In this document: positions 52,177 to 61,601 of the stretch, one piece after another | Position numbering within the stretch: the first letter of the stretch is position 1 | How the letters are laid out: each line of letters opens with the position of its first letter | Assembly: GCF_010730195.1 (NCBI RefSeq) | Contig: NZ_AP022613.1 | Location: forward strand, 4,588,001 to 4,652,000 | Length of the DNA stretch: 64,000 bases | Reading direction: 5' to 3' | Origin: Mycobacterium conspicuum | GTDB lineage: Bacteria; Actinomycetota; Actinomycetes; Mycobacteriales; Mycobacteriaceae | Program-made: the position numbers and the translations under genes | The notes under the pieces: generated by a model | What the model was told of the DNA's origin: nothing | What the model saw: only the letters and a program-made list of their open reading frames with translations | Databases searched by the model: none

Positions 52177-52932
52177 CTAGCCTTTCAGGTGGGTGGCGAA
52201 GAACTCGTCGATGCGCTGCCAGCCTTCCACCGCCGCTTCCGGGCGGTACGCCGGCCGGTCGACGGAGAAGAAGCTGTGCCCCGCACCGTCGTAGGAGTGG
52301 AACTCGTGCGGCTTGCCCAGCCTGGTCAGCTCGGCGTCGAGCGTGGCCACCGCGGGCGGCGCCGGGAACCGGTCGTCGGCCCCGAACAGGCCCAGCAACG
52401 GGCAGCTCAGGTTGGGAGCCAGGTCCAGGATCGGCTTCATCACCTTGGGCATGCCTTCGGGTGGATCCTCGACGATGAAGGCGCCGTAACAATCGACCGC
52501 GGCATCGAACTGCAGCGAGCACGCCGCCAGAAACGCGTGCCGGCCACCCGAGCAGTGCCCGATGACGCCGAACTTCCCATTGGCTCCGGGCAATCCACGC
52601 AAATGCGCCACCGCGCCGGCGACATCGCCGACCAATCGTTCGTCGGGCACGCCGCCGGCCGCTCGCGCCGCCGCGGCGGCGTCATCGGGCGCCGCGCCCG
52701 GGGCCTCGCGCGAGTACAGGTTCGGCGCCACCGCGTAATACCCGCTGACGGCCAGCCGGCGGACGAACTCTTTGGTCTCCCGGTCATAGCCGGGCATGTG
52801 ATGAATCCAGACGATTCCGCCCCGCGCGGCCTCGGCGAGCGGCATGGCCCGGTAGGCCTCGATTTCGTCGCCGTCGTGGCCAGTGATGGTGATCGTTTCG
52901 GCACGGATGGCATCCGGGCTGGGCGCGTTCAT
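52177..52932 (-). CDS. dienelactone hydrolase family protein
   Basis: 251 residues of the alpha/beta hydrolase fold. The nucleophile is Cys in GHCSGGRHA, the acid is probably Asp in FGADDRFPAP, and the His is in GAGHSFFSVDRP. ATG 52932 follows AAAGGAG. It differs in length and loops from the dienelactone hydrolase at 4602-5399. The substrate is unknown; it is downstream of the phytase-like lipoprotein with a gap of about 160 bp, which may contain its promoter. Confidence 0.86.
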   Translation of the reverse strand: MNAPSPDAIRAETITITGHDGDEIEAYRAMPLAEAARGGIVWIHHMPGYDRETKEFVRRLAVSGYYAVAPNLYSREAPGAAPDDAAAAARAAGGVPDERLVGDVAGAVAHLRGLPGANGKFGVIGHCSGGRHAFLAACSLQFDAAVDCYGAFIVEDPPEGMPKVMKPILDLAPNLSCPLLGLFGADDRFPAPPAVATLDAELTRLGKPHEFHSYDGAGHSFFSVDRPAYRPEAAVEGWQRIDEFFATHLKG

Positions 52933-53094
52933 CGGCGCTCCTTTCGGGCTCCTACGGGCTTGATGGCGGGCTGCAACCAACCTATCCGAACTGCCCGACG
53001 GCGCCGCGGGCACTGTCGATCGCGCACCGGCCCCGCTCGAAATGCGCCGTGGCGCAATGCATGCTCGCCATGGAACTCCAAGGGCCTCTCGGGC

Positions 53095-54735
53095 TCAGCC
53101 AACCTTGATCGTCACCGTCACCGACTCGGTGTGCGCCGGCACCTGGGTCGTGTCGACCTTCAGGATCTCGCCGCTGTCCTGAGTGCCGTTGGGCAGGATC
53201 TTGGGCTTGAGCGCGAACGGCGGCGTGGCCGAGGACCCATCGGCCAATCCGGCCAGCCCGAAATCGCTGTCGTTGGCGATGATCAGCGTCTTGCCGCCGT
53301 CCGCGGTGAGCAGGCCTTCGACCTTGTCGTGTCCGAAGAAGTCGCCGTTGGGGGACAGCGAGCGCAGCAGGTCGCCGAGGTCGAGCTTGAGCGTTTTCGC
53401 GGCGACGGTGATCCCGGCGGCCTTGAGTTTGTTGATGGCCGCCGCGTCCGTGCTGACGCCGACAAAGCTCTCGATCGGAACACCGTTGACGAGCAGGCCG
53501 CCGGCGTCGGCCCGATAGACCGCCCCCGGCACCGCCGAGTGCGGGCCGACGTCGGTGGCCGCGCTGATGTCGGCCACGTAGATCTTCTTGTTGCCGTTGG
53601 GTTGTGGCTCGCCGTCATGCTCGTCGATCAGGAAGGTGGAGCCGCTCACCGCGGAGATTTCCGACACCCCCACCTTCGTCTGTTGGGGATTGGCCAGTGG
53701 AAACAGGTACTCGTGCACATCATTGCGGTTGGCAAGGTCGATCGTGACGATGCGGGTTATCGGCACGGACCGGGCCCGGCCGGTCAGGCCCGGCGTCTGC
53801 AGGGCCGACTGCATGATGCCCACCAACGTCGTGCCGTCGGGCGTGATCGTCAGCCCCTCCATGCCCTGATTCGGTTGGCGCATCGAAAGCTCCTTGGGCA
53901 GGCTCCCGCCGAACGGCGAAAGGCGTTCCAGTTCTTTGCCGTTGGCGTCGAAGTGGACAATGAACGGGCCGTACTCGTCGGACACCCAGAACGTGCCGTC
54001 GGCCATGGCGACCAGGCCTTCACCGTCCAGGCCGTGATCCGAGGGTGCCAGCGGCTTGCCGTCGAGATCCACCAGCGTCTCGCCGTTGTTCGCCTGCGGG
54101 TCGACGAGCCCGACTAGGGGTGCGCCGTCGCGCCCGGTCAAGGTGATGATCTGCTCCACCGACGCCACACCATCGGCGAGTTTGAGCCTGGCGATCTGCG
54201 GGTGGAAATCGGGTACGGGAAGCACCCTTTGGTTGCGGTTGGTCCCTTCGACATTCGGGCCTCGGTCGCTCAGGCCATAGATCTCGTCGGCCTGGCCCGG
54301 CACCTGAGCGATCGCGGACCCGTGCGCGTTGGGTTGGATGGCGACGTCGCCGATGATGATTCGCGGCGTCTCGTCCTCGGCATAGAGCCGCACCGCACGG
54401 CTAACGGTGACGGGTAGGCTGTCGGTCCCGCCGAAGCCGGCGTCGGGCGTGTAAATCATTGCGCCGTAAGCGCCGTACGCAATGCTGCCGTGCGCGGGCT
54501 TACCGAACGCGACCGGTGTCACGCCGTGGGTGGCGGCCAACAACTGGCCCGGGGGGATGGTCAGCGCCTTGCCCGGCGACGTGCTCAGGTTCCCGTCGAC
54601 GGGCGTCGCGGGCTCGGTGGATGTGCCCGGCGAGGAGCACGCCGTCGATAACGTCAGTAATGCGGCCGCGGCCGCTAACCGGAACACCTTGCCGTACAAT
54701 AGGTTTCGGATTGACAGAAATACCTGGTCGGCCAT
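53095..54735 (-). CDS. phytase-like esterase lipoprotein with N-terminal cadherin-like domain
   Basis: 546 residues from ATG 54735. The lipobox STAC is preceded by the hydrophobic RLAAAAALLTL; the first 22 residues form a long charged n-region, and start codons nearer the helix are possible. A short Ig/cadherin-like domain follows (GKPAHGSIAYGAYG, YTPDAGFGGTDS), then a PF13449 esterase-like-of-phytase beta-propeller (YGLSDRGPNVEGTNRNQ, LDGEGLVAMADGTFWVSDEY, GMEGLTITPDG). It lies 12 bases after the pknE stop, suggesting a shared transcript. Confidence 0.83.
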   Translation of the reverse strand: MADQVFLSIRNLLYGKVFRLAAAAALLTLSTACSSPGTSTEPATPVDGNLSTSPGKALTIPPGQLLAATHGVTPVAFGKPAHGSIAYGAYGAMIYTPDAGFGGTDSLPVTVSRAVRLYAEDETPRIIIGDVAIQPNAHGSAIAQVPGQADEIYGLSDRGPNVEGTNRNQRVLPVPDFHPQIARLKLADGVASVEQIITLTGRDGAPLVGLVDPQANNGETLVDLDGKPLAPSDHGLDGEGLVAMADGTFWVSDEYGPFIVHFDANGKELERLSPFGGSLPKELSMRQPNQGMEGLTITPDGTTLVGIMQSALQTPGLTGRARSVPITRIVTIDLANRNDVHEYLFPLANPQQTKVGVSEISAVSGSTFLIDEHDGEPQPNGNKKIYVADISAATDVGPHSAVPGAVYRADAGGLLVNGVPIESFVGVSTDAAAINKLKAAGITVAAKTLKLDLGDLLRSLSPNGDFFGHDKVEGLLTADGGKTLIIANDSDFGLAGLADGSSATPPFALKPKILPNGTQDSGEILKVDTTQVPAHTESVTVTIKVG

Positions 54736-54746
54736 CCGGCCGCATG

Positions 54747-56528
54747 CTATCCGATCAGCCTGGTCAGCCAACCCGGATCCTGGTAGTTCACGGACTTGTT
54801 GCCATCCCAGACGAACGGCGTACCGCTGGCGTTGAACCCGGACAGCGTGGTGGCGGCGCTGGCGGCCTTGGCTTTGGCGGTGCCGACGTCGTCGCCGGAC
54901 TTGATGCAGGCGATCGCGTTCGCGTCGACGCCAACGGTTTTGGCCAGTTGGGCCAGTTCGCTGTCGGTGCGGTCTTCGGCCGCGCCCTCCTGCGGCTGAA
55001 AGCTGCTGGCGAACAATCCCGAGTAGAACGCGGCGTAGACCTTCGGGTCGTTTTGCCCCGCCACACAGTAGGTGGCGGCCACCGCGCGGGTCGAGTAATT
55101 CTTGCTGTGCGACTTGTCGTCGAGGAAGTTGAGCAGGTGATAGCGCACCGCAAGCTTTTTGTTGTTCACCGCGGCGTCGATATCGCTGGCGAACGACCTG
55201 ATGAAACTGCCGCACGGCGGGCACATCGGTTCGTTGAACACGTCGATGGTGATCGGCGCCGCCTCGCTGCCGATGGACACACCGTCGTCGAGGACGCGCA
55301 GCTCGACCGCATCCGGCGGTGGCGCCGTCGTTGTGGTCGCCGCGGTCGGGGTCGAGCGCTCCCACGGATGGACAAAACCCAGGACCGCCCCCACGACGGC
55401 CACCACCACGACGGCGGCCGCGGCCAGCCACAACCAGGGCTTCCGGCTGCCGCGGGGGACCGGCTGACCCCACGGCGGTGCGCCCGGACCGGTCGCCACG
55501 CCGGTGCTCCACACCGGGGCACCGGTCCACGGTGTTGGTTGTGGCGCCGCCGGTGCGGGCCAAGCCGTACCCGGTTGTGACGCGTGGGTGATCGGCGCGG
55601 ACGGGAATCCGCCGGGCGGCGGGCCCGCGAACGCGGCCGGCGCGTTGGCGAGCTGGCTGCGCTGCAAGATGTCGGTGGCCCGGTCCTTGTCGGGTGATGC
55701 CAGCGCCGCGTAGGCCGCCGCCCCCAGATCGCCGCAGGTGGCGTAGCGGTCCGCGGGGTTCTTGGCCATGCCGCAGGCGATCACGTGGTCGAAGGCGACC
55801 GGAATGCCGGGCCGCGCGACGCTGGGCCGCGGGATCGCCTGGTTGACGTGCGCGCCCATCACGCTGATCTGGTCACCCTGGTACGGCGGCTTTCCGGTCA
55901 AGCACTCGTAGAGCACGCACGCCAACGCATAGATGTCGGCTCGGTAGGTGACTTCGCCCTCGGCAAAGCGCTCCGGGGCCATGTATTTGAAGGTGCCGAC
56001 CGTGGTGCCGATTTGCGTCAGCTTGTCGTCGGAGGTGGCGCTGGCGATCCCAAAGTCGACGAGATAGGCGAAGTCGTCCGCGCTGACCAGGATGTTCTCC
56101 GGTTTCACGTCGCGATGCAACACCCCGGCCGCATGCGCGGCGTCGAGCGCCGAGGCGATCTGGCGCACGATCGCGACCGCCCGCGCCGGTGACAACGGCC
56201 CGTAACGGCTCAAGATGCTGGCCACGTCCACGCCGTCGATGAGGCGCATGTCGACGTAGAGCTGCCCGTCGATCTCTCCGAAGTCGTGAATCGGCACCAC
56301 GTGGGGTTCCTGCAGCCGTCCCGCGGTGCGGGCCTCGCGCTGCATGCGCGAACGGAACACCGGGTCGTTGGACAGCGTCTCCGACATCAGTTTCAGTGCG
56401 ACGATCCGCTCGCGCACGGTGTCTTCGGCCTCGTAGACGTCGCCCATGCCGCCGCGACCGACCAGGCGCCGCAGCCGATAGGGTCCGAACTCCGAACCCT
56501 CCCGCGAACCCGCGGTCGTGTCACTCAT
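54747..56528 (-). CDS. pknE: PknE-type serine/threonine protein kinase
   Basis: 593 residues. The cytosolic kinase domain (14-275) has a Gly loop GRGGMGDVYEAE, the ATP Lys46, catalytic Asp140 in HRDVKPEN, and DFG 158-160. A Pro-rich linker, a transmembrane helix (about 364-386) and an extracytoplasmic DsbA-like thioredoxin domain with CPPC follow. This matches M. tuberculosis PknE (Rv1743), which is encoded elsewhere in that genome. The kinase and the CPPC domain both look intact. Downstream of the GAP gene by 130 bp, with its own leader. Confidence 0.92.
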   Translation of the reverse strand: MSDTTAGSREGSEFGPYRLRRLVGRGGMGDVYEAEDTVRERIVALKLMSETLSNDPVFRSRMQREARTAGRLQEPHVVPIHDFGEIDGQLYVDMRLIDGVDVASILSRYGPLSPARAVAIVRQIASALDAAHAAGVLHRDVKPENILVSADDFAYLVDFGIASATSDDKLTQIGTTVGTFKYMAPERFAEGEVTYRADIYALACVLYECLTGKPPYQGDQISVMGAHVNQAIPRPSVARPGIPVAFDHVIACGMAKNPADRYATCGDLGAAAYAALASPDKDRATDILQRSQLANAPAAFAGPPPGGFPSAPITHASQPGTAWPAPAAPQPTPWTGAPVWSTGVATGPGAPPWGQPVPRGSRKPWLWLAAAAVVVVAVVGAVLGFVHPWERSTPTAATTTTAPPPDAVELRVLDDGVSIGSEAAPITIDVFNEPMCPPCGSFIRSFASDIDAAVNNKKLAVRYHLLNFLDDKSHSKNYSTRAVAATYCVAGQNDPKVYAAFYSGLFASSFQPQEGAAEDRTDSELAQLAKTVGVDANAIACIKSGDDVGTAKAKAASAATTLSGFNASGTPFVWDGNKSVNYQDPGWLTRLIG

Positions 56529-56658
56529 TCCGACTCCTCACCGGCGGTCAGGGTCCCGCTTTGCTGGCGGTGGCGTGCCAGGCATAAGGCTAATGGCTTC
56601 GGCAACCGCGGGAGCTACGATCCGCCGTGATGAGTGGCCGATCCGGCCCAGAACCCGC

Positions 56659-57384
56659 CTAGAATCCGCCCAGGCCGCAGGCAAACATGAAGACGCCGAA
56701 CAAGCTGAGGAAGACCAGCAGAATCGGCCGGTGGTGGGCGCGCAGCCAACCCTGCAGGCGCAGCACGGCGGCTTGCGTCCGCGCCGGTGAAAACACATAG
56801 AGCACCAGCGGGATCTCGACGATTGCGGACGCGACGAGCATGAACACTACGGCCGCGCTCAGTTGGACACCAGCTGCGGCGCCCGAAGCCAAGATGGCCA
56901 GCATGGCGCCCAGGAACTCAAGCGGTGGCGTCGAGGTGGCCAACCCAGCGACGAAGGTGATGGCGAGCGACCCGCCTTCGACGCGGCGGTGCCACGAAAT
57001 CCGCGGCAGCGCCGCGAACCCGGTCGGCTTCTCCGACGCCACCTGGGCGGGCCCGCCGACCGGCACCGGCACCGCTTGGCGTACCCGACAGCGGACGACG
57101 AGCATGGTGACGAGCGAGAGGGTGACGAGACCGACGGCGATCTTGATCGGCGGGACAGCGGGGCTCGCCATGGCGGATTTCATGACGATGACGGCAGGGG
57201 CTATGTAGTCGCGCAACACGAACAGGCCGGCCAGGTAAAAGGCAATGCCCGCCGCGAAAACACCGATCCAATAAGCGAATAGGTTGCGAATCGGGCGCGG
57301 CAGCGCGACGACCAGAGCTGCGATTCCCATTCGCGTCGGCTCGAGCGCGGACGCGAACGCGAACATCAACACCATCCCCCACAT
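56659..57384 (-). CDS. GAP-family (Sap/GPL-addressing type) membrane transporter
   Basis: 241 residues with six predicted transmembrane helices and the family start WGMVLMFAFASALEPTRMGI, then a central cytosolic loop (RQAVPVPVGGPAQVASEKPT). Gap proteins export glycopeptidolipids in M. smegmatis and M. avium; relatives export other envelope lipids. ATG 57384 lies 12 bases after the glycosyltransferase stop, so the two genes are co-transcribed. What it exports here is unknown; the setting suggests a glycosylated product. Confidence 0.84.
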   Translation of the reverse strand: MWGMVLMFAFASALEPTRMGIAALVVALPRPIRNLFAYWIGVFAAGIAFYLAGLFVLRDYIAPAVIVMKSAMASPAVPPIKIAVGLVTLSLVTMLVVRCRVRQAVPVPVGGPAQVASEKPTGFAALPRISWHRRVEGGSLAITFVAGLATSTPPLEFLGAMLAILASGAAAGVQLSAAVVFMLVASAIVEIPLVLYVFSPARTQAAVLRLQGWLRAHHRPILLVFLSLFGVFMFACGLGGF

Positions 57385-57395
57385 GACCCCAAATG

Positions 57396-58319
57396 CTACT
57401 GAGTCCGGGTCAGCTTGGATGCGGTAGCACCGAATTCCGCCCTGTCGGGTGGTGAATAGTTGGCCAGATACGACTTGGGCTGCAAGAACGCCGGCCGCGG
57501 CAATCTCAAGTCCGGGCGCAATGCGGGGAGGCCGTAAGACGCCCACAGGGTTGACCGCGGCGTCCTCGAGGGGTTGATCGCGAAGTCGTCGTGCAGCCGG
57601 GCGTGGTAGGGCCGGGCAAATCCGAAAAGACCGTTGTCACAGTGGTTTTCGCCATGGCCGACGTGATAGACCGCAGCGGCGAAGGGTAGCGGCTCCATGA
57701 CCAGCCCGTGGTTCTGCCACCAAGCCAGGGCCCACCCATGTTCCAGGATGTGCTCGAATCGCTCGCCGAAGGCTTCGAAAATCTCGCGCTGCGTCGACGA
57801 GATGGTCAGGTCGGGCGGAACATCGAACGCGTCGTAACGGACGATGAGCGAGGTCCCGCACTGGTGGTGGAACTTGCGCTGTAGCCGGCAAGCATTCCTG
57901 CGGCGCGAGTACATCCACCCCTGCTCGACCCACCATCCGTCGCGGCCGGGGCGCGCGTTGACGAACGCCGCGACGTCGCGGTGCACGAAATCGTCGGCGT
58001 CGACTGCCATCACGTAGTCCGGCGCGAACTCGCGCGCGGCGATCAGACCGATGGCGGTCTTGGTGCCCTTGTCCCAGATCACTGCCGCCGGACCCGTTCG
58101 CGGACCGTGGCGCGTGGACGGCGGCGGGAAATCGACCTCGACGAAAACGCAGCGCTCCGGTAGCCGAAACGCGGGTCGGCGATTGCCGACGACAATCACG
58201 ATGTAGTCATCGGAGGATTGCTGGACGAGCGACGCCAACGTGTCCTGCAGCAAAGATTCAACGTGACCGTAGTCGGCCGAATTGTGCGGATGGCGCAGCG
58301 TGGTAATGAACGCAAGCAT
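57396..58319 (-). CDS. glycosyltransferase, GT2-like
   Basis: 307 residues. A GT-A-type N-terminus has the metal-binding DADD (107-110) in VMAVDADDF, with upstream IVVVGNRR and downstream WWVEQGWMYSRR. There are no membrane helices. The donor and acceptor are unknown. ATG 58319, with GAGGGGGG upstream, follows the LanM gene by 97 bp; the GAP gene follows by 12 bp. Not recalled in M. tuberculosis at this locus. Confidence 0.8.
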   Translation of the reverse strand: MLAFITTLRHPHNSADYGHVESLLQDTLASLVQQSSDDYIVIVVGNRRPAFRLPERCVFVEVDFPPPSTRHGPRTGPAAVIWDKGTKTAIGLIAAREFAPDYVMAVDADDFVHRDVAAFVNARPGRDGWWVEQGWMYSRRRNACRLQRKFHHQCGTSLIVRYDAFDVPPDLTISSTQREIFEAFGERFEHILEHGWALAWWQNHGLVMEPLPFAAAVYHVGHGENHCDNGLFGFARPYHARLHDDFAINPSRTPRSTLWASYGLPALRPDLRLPRPAFLQPKSYLANYSPPDRAEFGATASKLTRTQ

Positions 58320-58372
58320 CTACGAGACCCCCCTCGAGCACCGACACCCCCATGTGCCAGTGGCGAGTTAGT

Positions 58373-58420
58373 TTAATTGACCGCCACGTCAGAAGGCGCC
58401 CTTTTGCCCGAGCGAATCAT
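58373..58420 (-). CDS. 15-residue leader-like ORF overlapping the LanM stop
   Basis: ATG 58420 overlaps the LanM stop as ATGA and the frame runs MIRSGKRAPSDVAVN before TAA. The ATGA junction is typical of coupling, but at 15 codons and with no Cys it is not a normal lanthipeptide precursor. It could be a chance overlap. Low confidence. Confidence 0.2.
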   Translation of the reverse strand: MIRSGKRAPSDVAVN

Positions 58421-61400
58421 TCCCAGATCAAGACGTTGGGCAGCGAGGGCTCGATGCGCCGCAACGCCGTATAGCCGACGCCCGCGACGCCGCGGAAAAG
58501 GCCAAGGTTGAAGCTGCTGGTGGTCCCGCCGGTCCACCGGTAGTCCCCGCTCGACCGGGCGGTTTCGATGACCGATAGCAGCCGCCGCGAGGCCCGCTCG
58601 CGCAGATCGTCGCGGCCGAGGACGCCGGCGGCCTCGCACAGGAACTCGATGCTGCCGAGGGTGCCGCGGCACAGCGCGTCGGTGGCGCCCGGCCACCCGT
58701 GCTCGGCGGCCGCGACGGCGTTCTCGATGTCGGTGCGGACGACGCCGCCCGACGGCACCGGGTGCCTCGTCAGGGCGGCCCAGGCCAACCCGAGGTCGGA
58801 CCAATCGCGGTCGGGGGCGTCCAGCGAGGCCTTCTCGAGGGCAATGTATTCGGTTGCGGCGCTGGCGAACTCGTCATCTCCGGAGGCGGAGGCCAACGAC
58901 GCCAAGGCGTACGCGCAGCCCGCCGCGCCGTGCGACATGCCGTTGCGCGGGCCACTGGGAGGCCCGCCGGAAGCGGGCGGCGGCCAACTGCCCCGTTGGG
59001 CAAGCAGATGCCGCCCGCACATGGTCGCCCGCTCGAGTGCGTCGCCGGACCCGGTCTGGCGATACAGCCGAAGCAGACCCAGGATGGCGCCCGCACCGCC
59101 GCCCAGGACGTCGAGGCGGCGATCCGCCGAAACGACGTCCGCGGTGATCAGTGCCGCGGCCGCCGCGGCGTCCGCGAGCACCTCGTCGTCGCGAAGCAGC
59201 GCACCGATCACCGCGAGGCCGTACACGATCGATCCGAGACCGAAACCACCGCCAAGACCGATCTGGAACGCGACGCGTCGCGCGTTGGGGCCGCGCACGA
59301 ATCCCTGCAGCCGGGACAGCGCGGCGCGCGCAAGGGTCTGCGAGGAGGCGGAGTCGCTGACGGCGGCATGAGCGGCAAGGAACAGCGCGATGCCGCACGC
59401 GCCTTTATAGAGGTCGGGACCGAGCACGACAAGTTGTGACAGCTCGGACCCGCCCAGCCAGTCGAGGCCGATCCAGGCCGCACTCGAGCCCTTGCGCACC
59501 GCACACTGCGACAGCGTGCGGGCGACCGCGTCGGCTTCCGCGGTGAAGACGTCGCGCCCGGGCAGCCCGTCCGCGGGGACAAGCAGGGTGGGCCCGGTGC
59601 CACGGTTTGCCGAGGGGCCGACTCGCCCGAGCGTGGCGGTGCTCTGCCGGATGAGCTCGGTCTGCCAGGCGATTTCCTCGTCGTCGAGGCTGCGCACCCG
59701 CGCGCGCGCCCGATCGAGGCCCGACGTTGTCGCGTTCGGGCCGTGACCGTCGCTGGCCATCACGAAATGCGGAACGTTCAGGTCCACCAGGGTCGCGCGC
59801 TCGGCGCGCAGCAACGGCCATGCGGGGTCGATGTCGTGCTCCCAGTCCGCTAGTTGAGCCGCGAAGTCCGCCTGAGCCGACCAGCCGACACCGTCGTCCA
59901 TGGCGCGGTGATCTCGCAGATGTTGCAGCAGCATGCCGTAGAACCTCGTGGGCCGGACCACCTTTCGGATCGGCAGGCCGGCGAAGCCGGCCAACAGGTC
60001 GTCCGGGTGTTGCCGCTGCAGAAACGCCGCGTAGTCACCGAATCCCGACGTGAAATCGTCGACGTAACCGTCCAGCCGGGCGTGACACCCGTCGATATGG
60101 GGCAGGTTGGGGATGGTCGCATCGGTCTGGACGACTTGCGCGGGCCGCATCGCGTCGGAGTTGAGATCGTTCCAGGTGAGCGTGGTTCGCGGAGCGGAAT
60201 TCGAGATCACCGCGCCCATCGAGAAGGTCTCGTTGGAATCCCAGCTGTAGGTGGGAAGGACGCCGACCATGACCACCGAATTCATGATCTTGACCATCGC
60301 CGCCTGGAACGCGTCCCCGTCGTTCGCGGTGTCCGCGTCGCCCCACGGCTCGGCCGCTTGCAGGATCATCTCCAGATCGATCGGGACCGGATGCTCACCG
60401 CAGGCGATGATGTTCTCTTGATGCATGTCGACGCCGACGAAGCAGTGGAACAGCGCCAACCATGCTCCGGCACGCCGGAAGTATTGCTGAAAGCCTTGTG
60501 GGTCAACGCAACTCGTGTGGTCGATGAACTCCGTCCAGCCGTAGCCGTCTCGCGCCAGAACGCGCACGGCCCGCAGCTCGACGGGAGCGTGGCGGTTCAG
60601 CCTTTCGACCAGCCCATGCCAGGCCGCGTCCACCCGCAGATCCTTAGGCTTGTACACCACCCGAGAGCCGTCCCGAAAGCCGATGATCGTCACGGTGCGG
60701 CCGAAGTGGTGCCGGTCGGAAAGGTCGCCGTCGATGCTGGTCACCTGGCAGGACGGGCCCGACGTGCCCGCCGCAAGCAGGTCGCGGCGAATCGCCGGCA
60801 GGTCGGCATCCAGCCGGGCGATCAGTTCGGTTGACGCCTCGATCCACTGCCGGGTGAGCGAGGCCATCAGCCGCAACAGGACCGGCTTGTCGTCGAACAG
60901 CTGGCGCCATCCGGCCGCCCTCATGGTCTCGACGAAGCGGTTATAGCACCCGCCCGGCCCGCCGTCGTCGCGGACCTTGGCGAAGCGCTCGTACAGCGCG
61001 GACGCGGCGAGGTCGGACAGCAACGTCGTCAGCGAACGGCGCAGGCACGCGCGGGCACCGTCGCCGAGCATGTCGGCGACGCGGTCGTCCACGCCCGACC
61101 ACAGCAGGTTTTCCGCCCCTCGGACCACCGGCTCCAGCAAGTCCTCGAAGGCGCACGGCCCGGCCGTGTTCGCCACCGTTTCGCCCGGCGACGCCTGCAA
61201 TGCCTGGCCGATCCAGTCCGCGTCCTCAACCCACCCCGGCGCGGGCACGCCGGGATTGCGGCAAACCGTCGCGAACCTTGCCCGCACGTCCTCGATCGAC
61301 AATCCGTCGCGGCGAAGCCGCCTGCGGAACAACGCCCAGTCGCCCCCGGCCGACGATCGGCACCAGGCGGCGAGGCGGCGCTCGGCCAGGTCGTTGTCAG

Positions 61401-61488
61401 CCTGCTGAGCGGGCAATCGGTCGAACGCCTCGGAAAGCACCTCGTCGACGGTGGCGGCCCGGGCCAGCAGCCGCTCATCGAGGGTCAT
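58417..61488 (-). CDS. LanM-type class II lanthipeptide synthetase with degenerate cyclase zinc site
   Basis: 1023 residues from ATG 61488 (TTG 61545 is an alternative adding 19). The N-terminal DUF4135 lanthipeptide dehydratase has its kinase-like residues: Asp258 and His260 in SDRHHFG, Lys280 in VVYKPKD, His356 and Asn359 in DMHQENI, and Asp371 in PIDLEM. The C-terminal LanC domain has RLDVLGGGAGAI and GMSHGAAGCA (His853), but the usual WCHGAPG block is shortened to LAWAALTRH, and the CHG block reads LCRG (Cys940 kept, His replaced by Arg941). So the dehydratase seems competent and the zinc cyclase does not. First gene of the LanM, glycosyltransferase, exporter run; starts 113 bp after tRNA-Leu. 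Confidence 0.85.
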   Translation of the reverse strand: MTLDERLLARAATVDEVLSEAFDRLPAQQADNDLAERRLAAWCRSSAGGDWALFRRRLRRDGLSIEDVRARFATVCRNPGVPAPGWVEDADWIGQALQASPGETVANTAGPCAFEDLLEPVVRGAENLLWSGVDDRVADMLGDGARACLRRSLTTLLSDLAASALYERFAKVRDDGGPGGCYNRFVETMRAAGWRQLFDDKPVLLRLMASLTRQWIEASTELIARLDADLPAIRRDLLAAGTSGPSCQVTSIDGDLSDRHHFGRTVTIIGFRDGSRVVYKPKDLRVDAAWHGLVERLNRHAPVELRAVRVLARDGYGWTEFIDHTSCVDPQGFQQYFRRAGAWLALFHCFVGVDMHQENIIACGEHPVPIDLEMILQAAEPWGDADTANDGDAFQAAMVKIMNSVVMVGVLPTYSWDSNETFSMGAVISNSAPRTTLTWNDLNSDAMRPAQVVQTDATIPNLPHIDGCHARLDGYVDDFTSGFGDYAAFLQRQHPDDLLAGFAGLPIRKVVRPTRFYGMLLQHLRDHRAMDDGVGWSAQADFAAQLADWEHDIDPAWPLLRAERATLVDLNVPHFVMASDGHGPNATTSGLDRARARVRSLDDEEIAWQTELIRQSTATLGRVGPSANRGTGPTLLVPADGLPGRDVFTAEADAVARTLSQCAVRKGSSAAWIGLDWLGGSELSQLVVLGPDLYKGACGIALFLAAHAAVSDSASSQTLARAALSRLQGFVRGPNARRVAFQIGLGGGFGLGSIVYGLAVIGALLRDDEVLADAAAAAALITADVVSADRRLDVLGGGAGAILGLLRLYRQTGSGDALERATMCGRHLLAQRGSWPPPASGGPPSGPRNGMSHGAAGCAYALASLASASGDDEFASAATEYIALEKASLDAPDRDWSDLGLAWAALTRHPVPSGGVVRTDIENAVAAAEHGWPGATDALCRGTLGSIEFLCEAAGVLGRDDLRERASRRLLSVIETARSSGDYRWTGGTTSSFNLGLFRGVAGVGYTALRRIEPSLPNVLIWE

Positions 61489-61601
61489 CGACAGCCGCCG
61501 TTCCTTGAACTCCCGCTTGCGCGCATGTGACCTGGGAAGATCCAACGCGAGTCCCCAATAGTAATTGGGCGGGCATCGTCGTGCTGACCCGTTGTTGTCG
61601 G

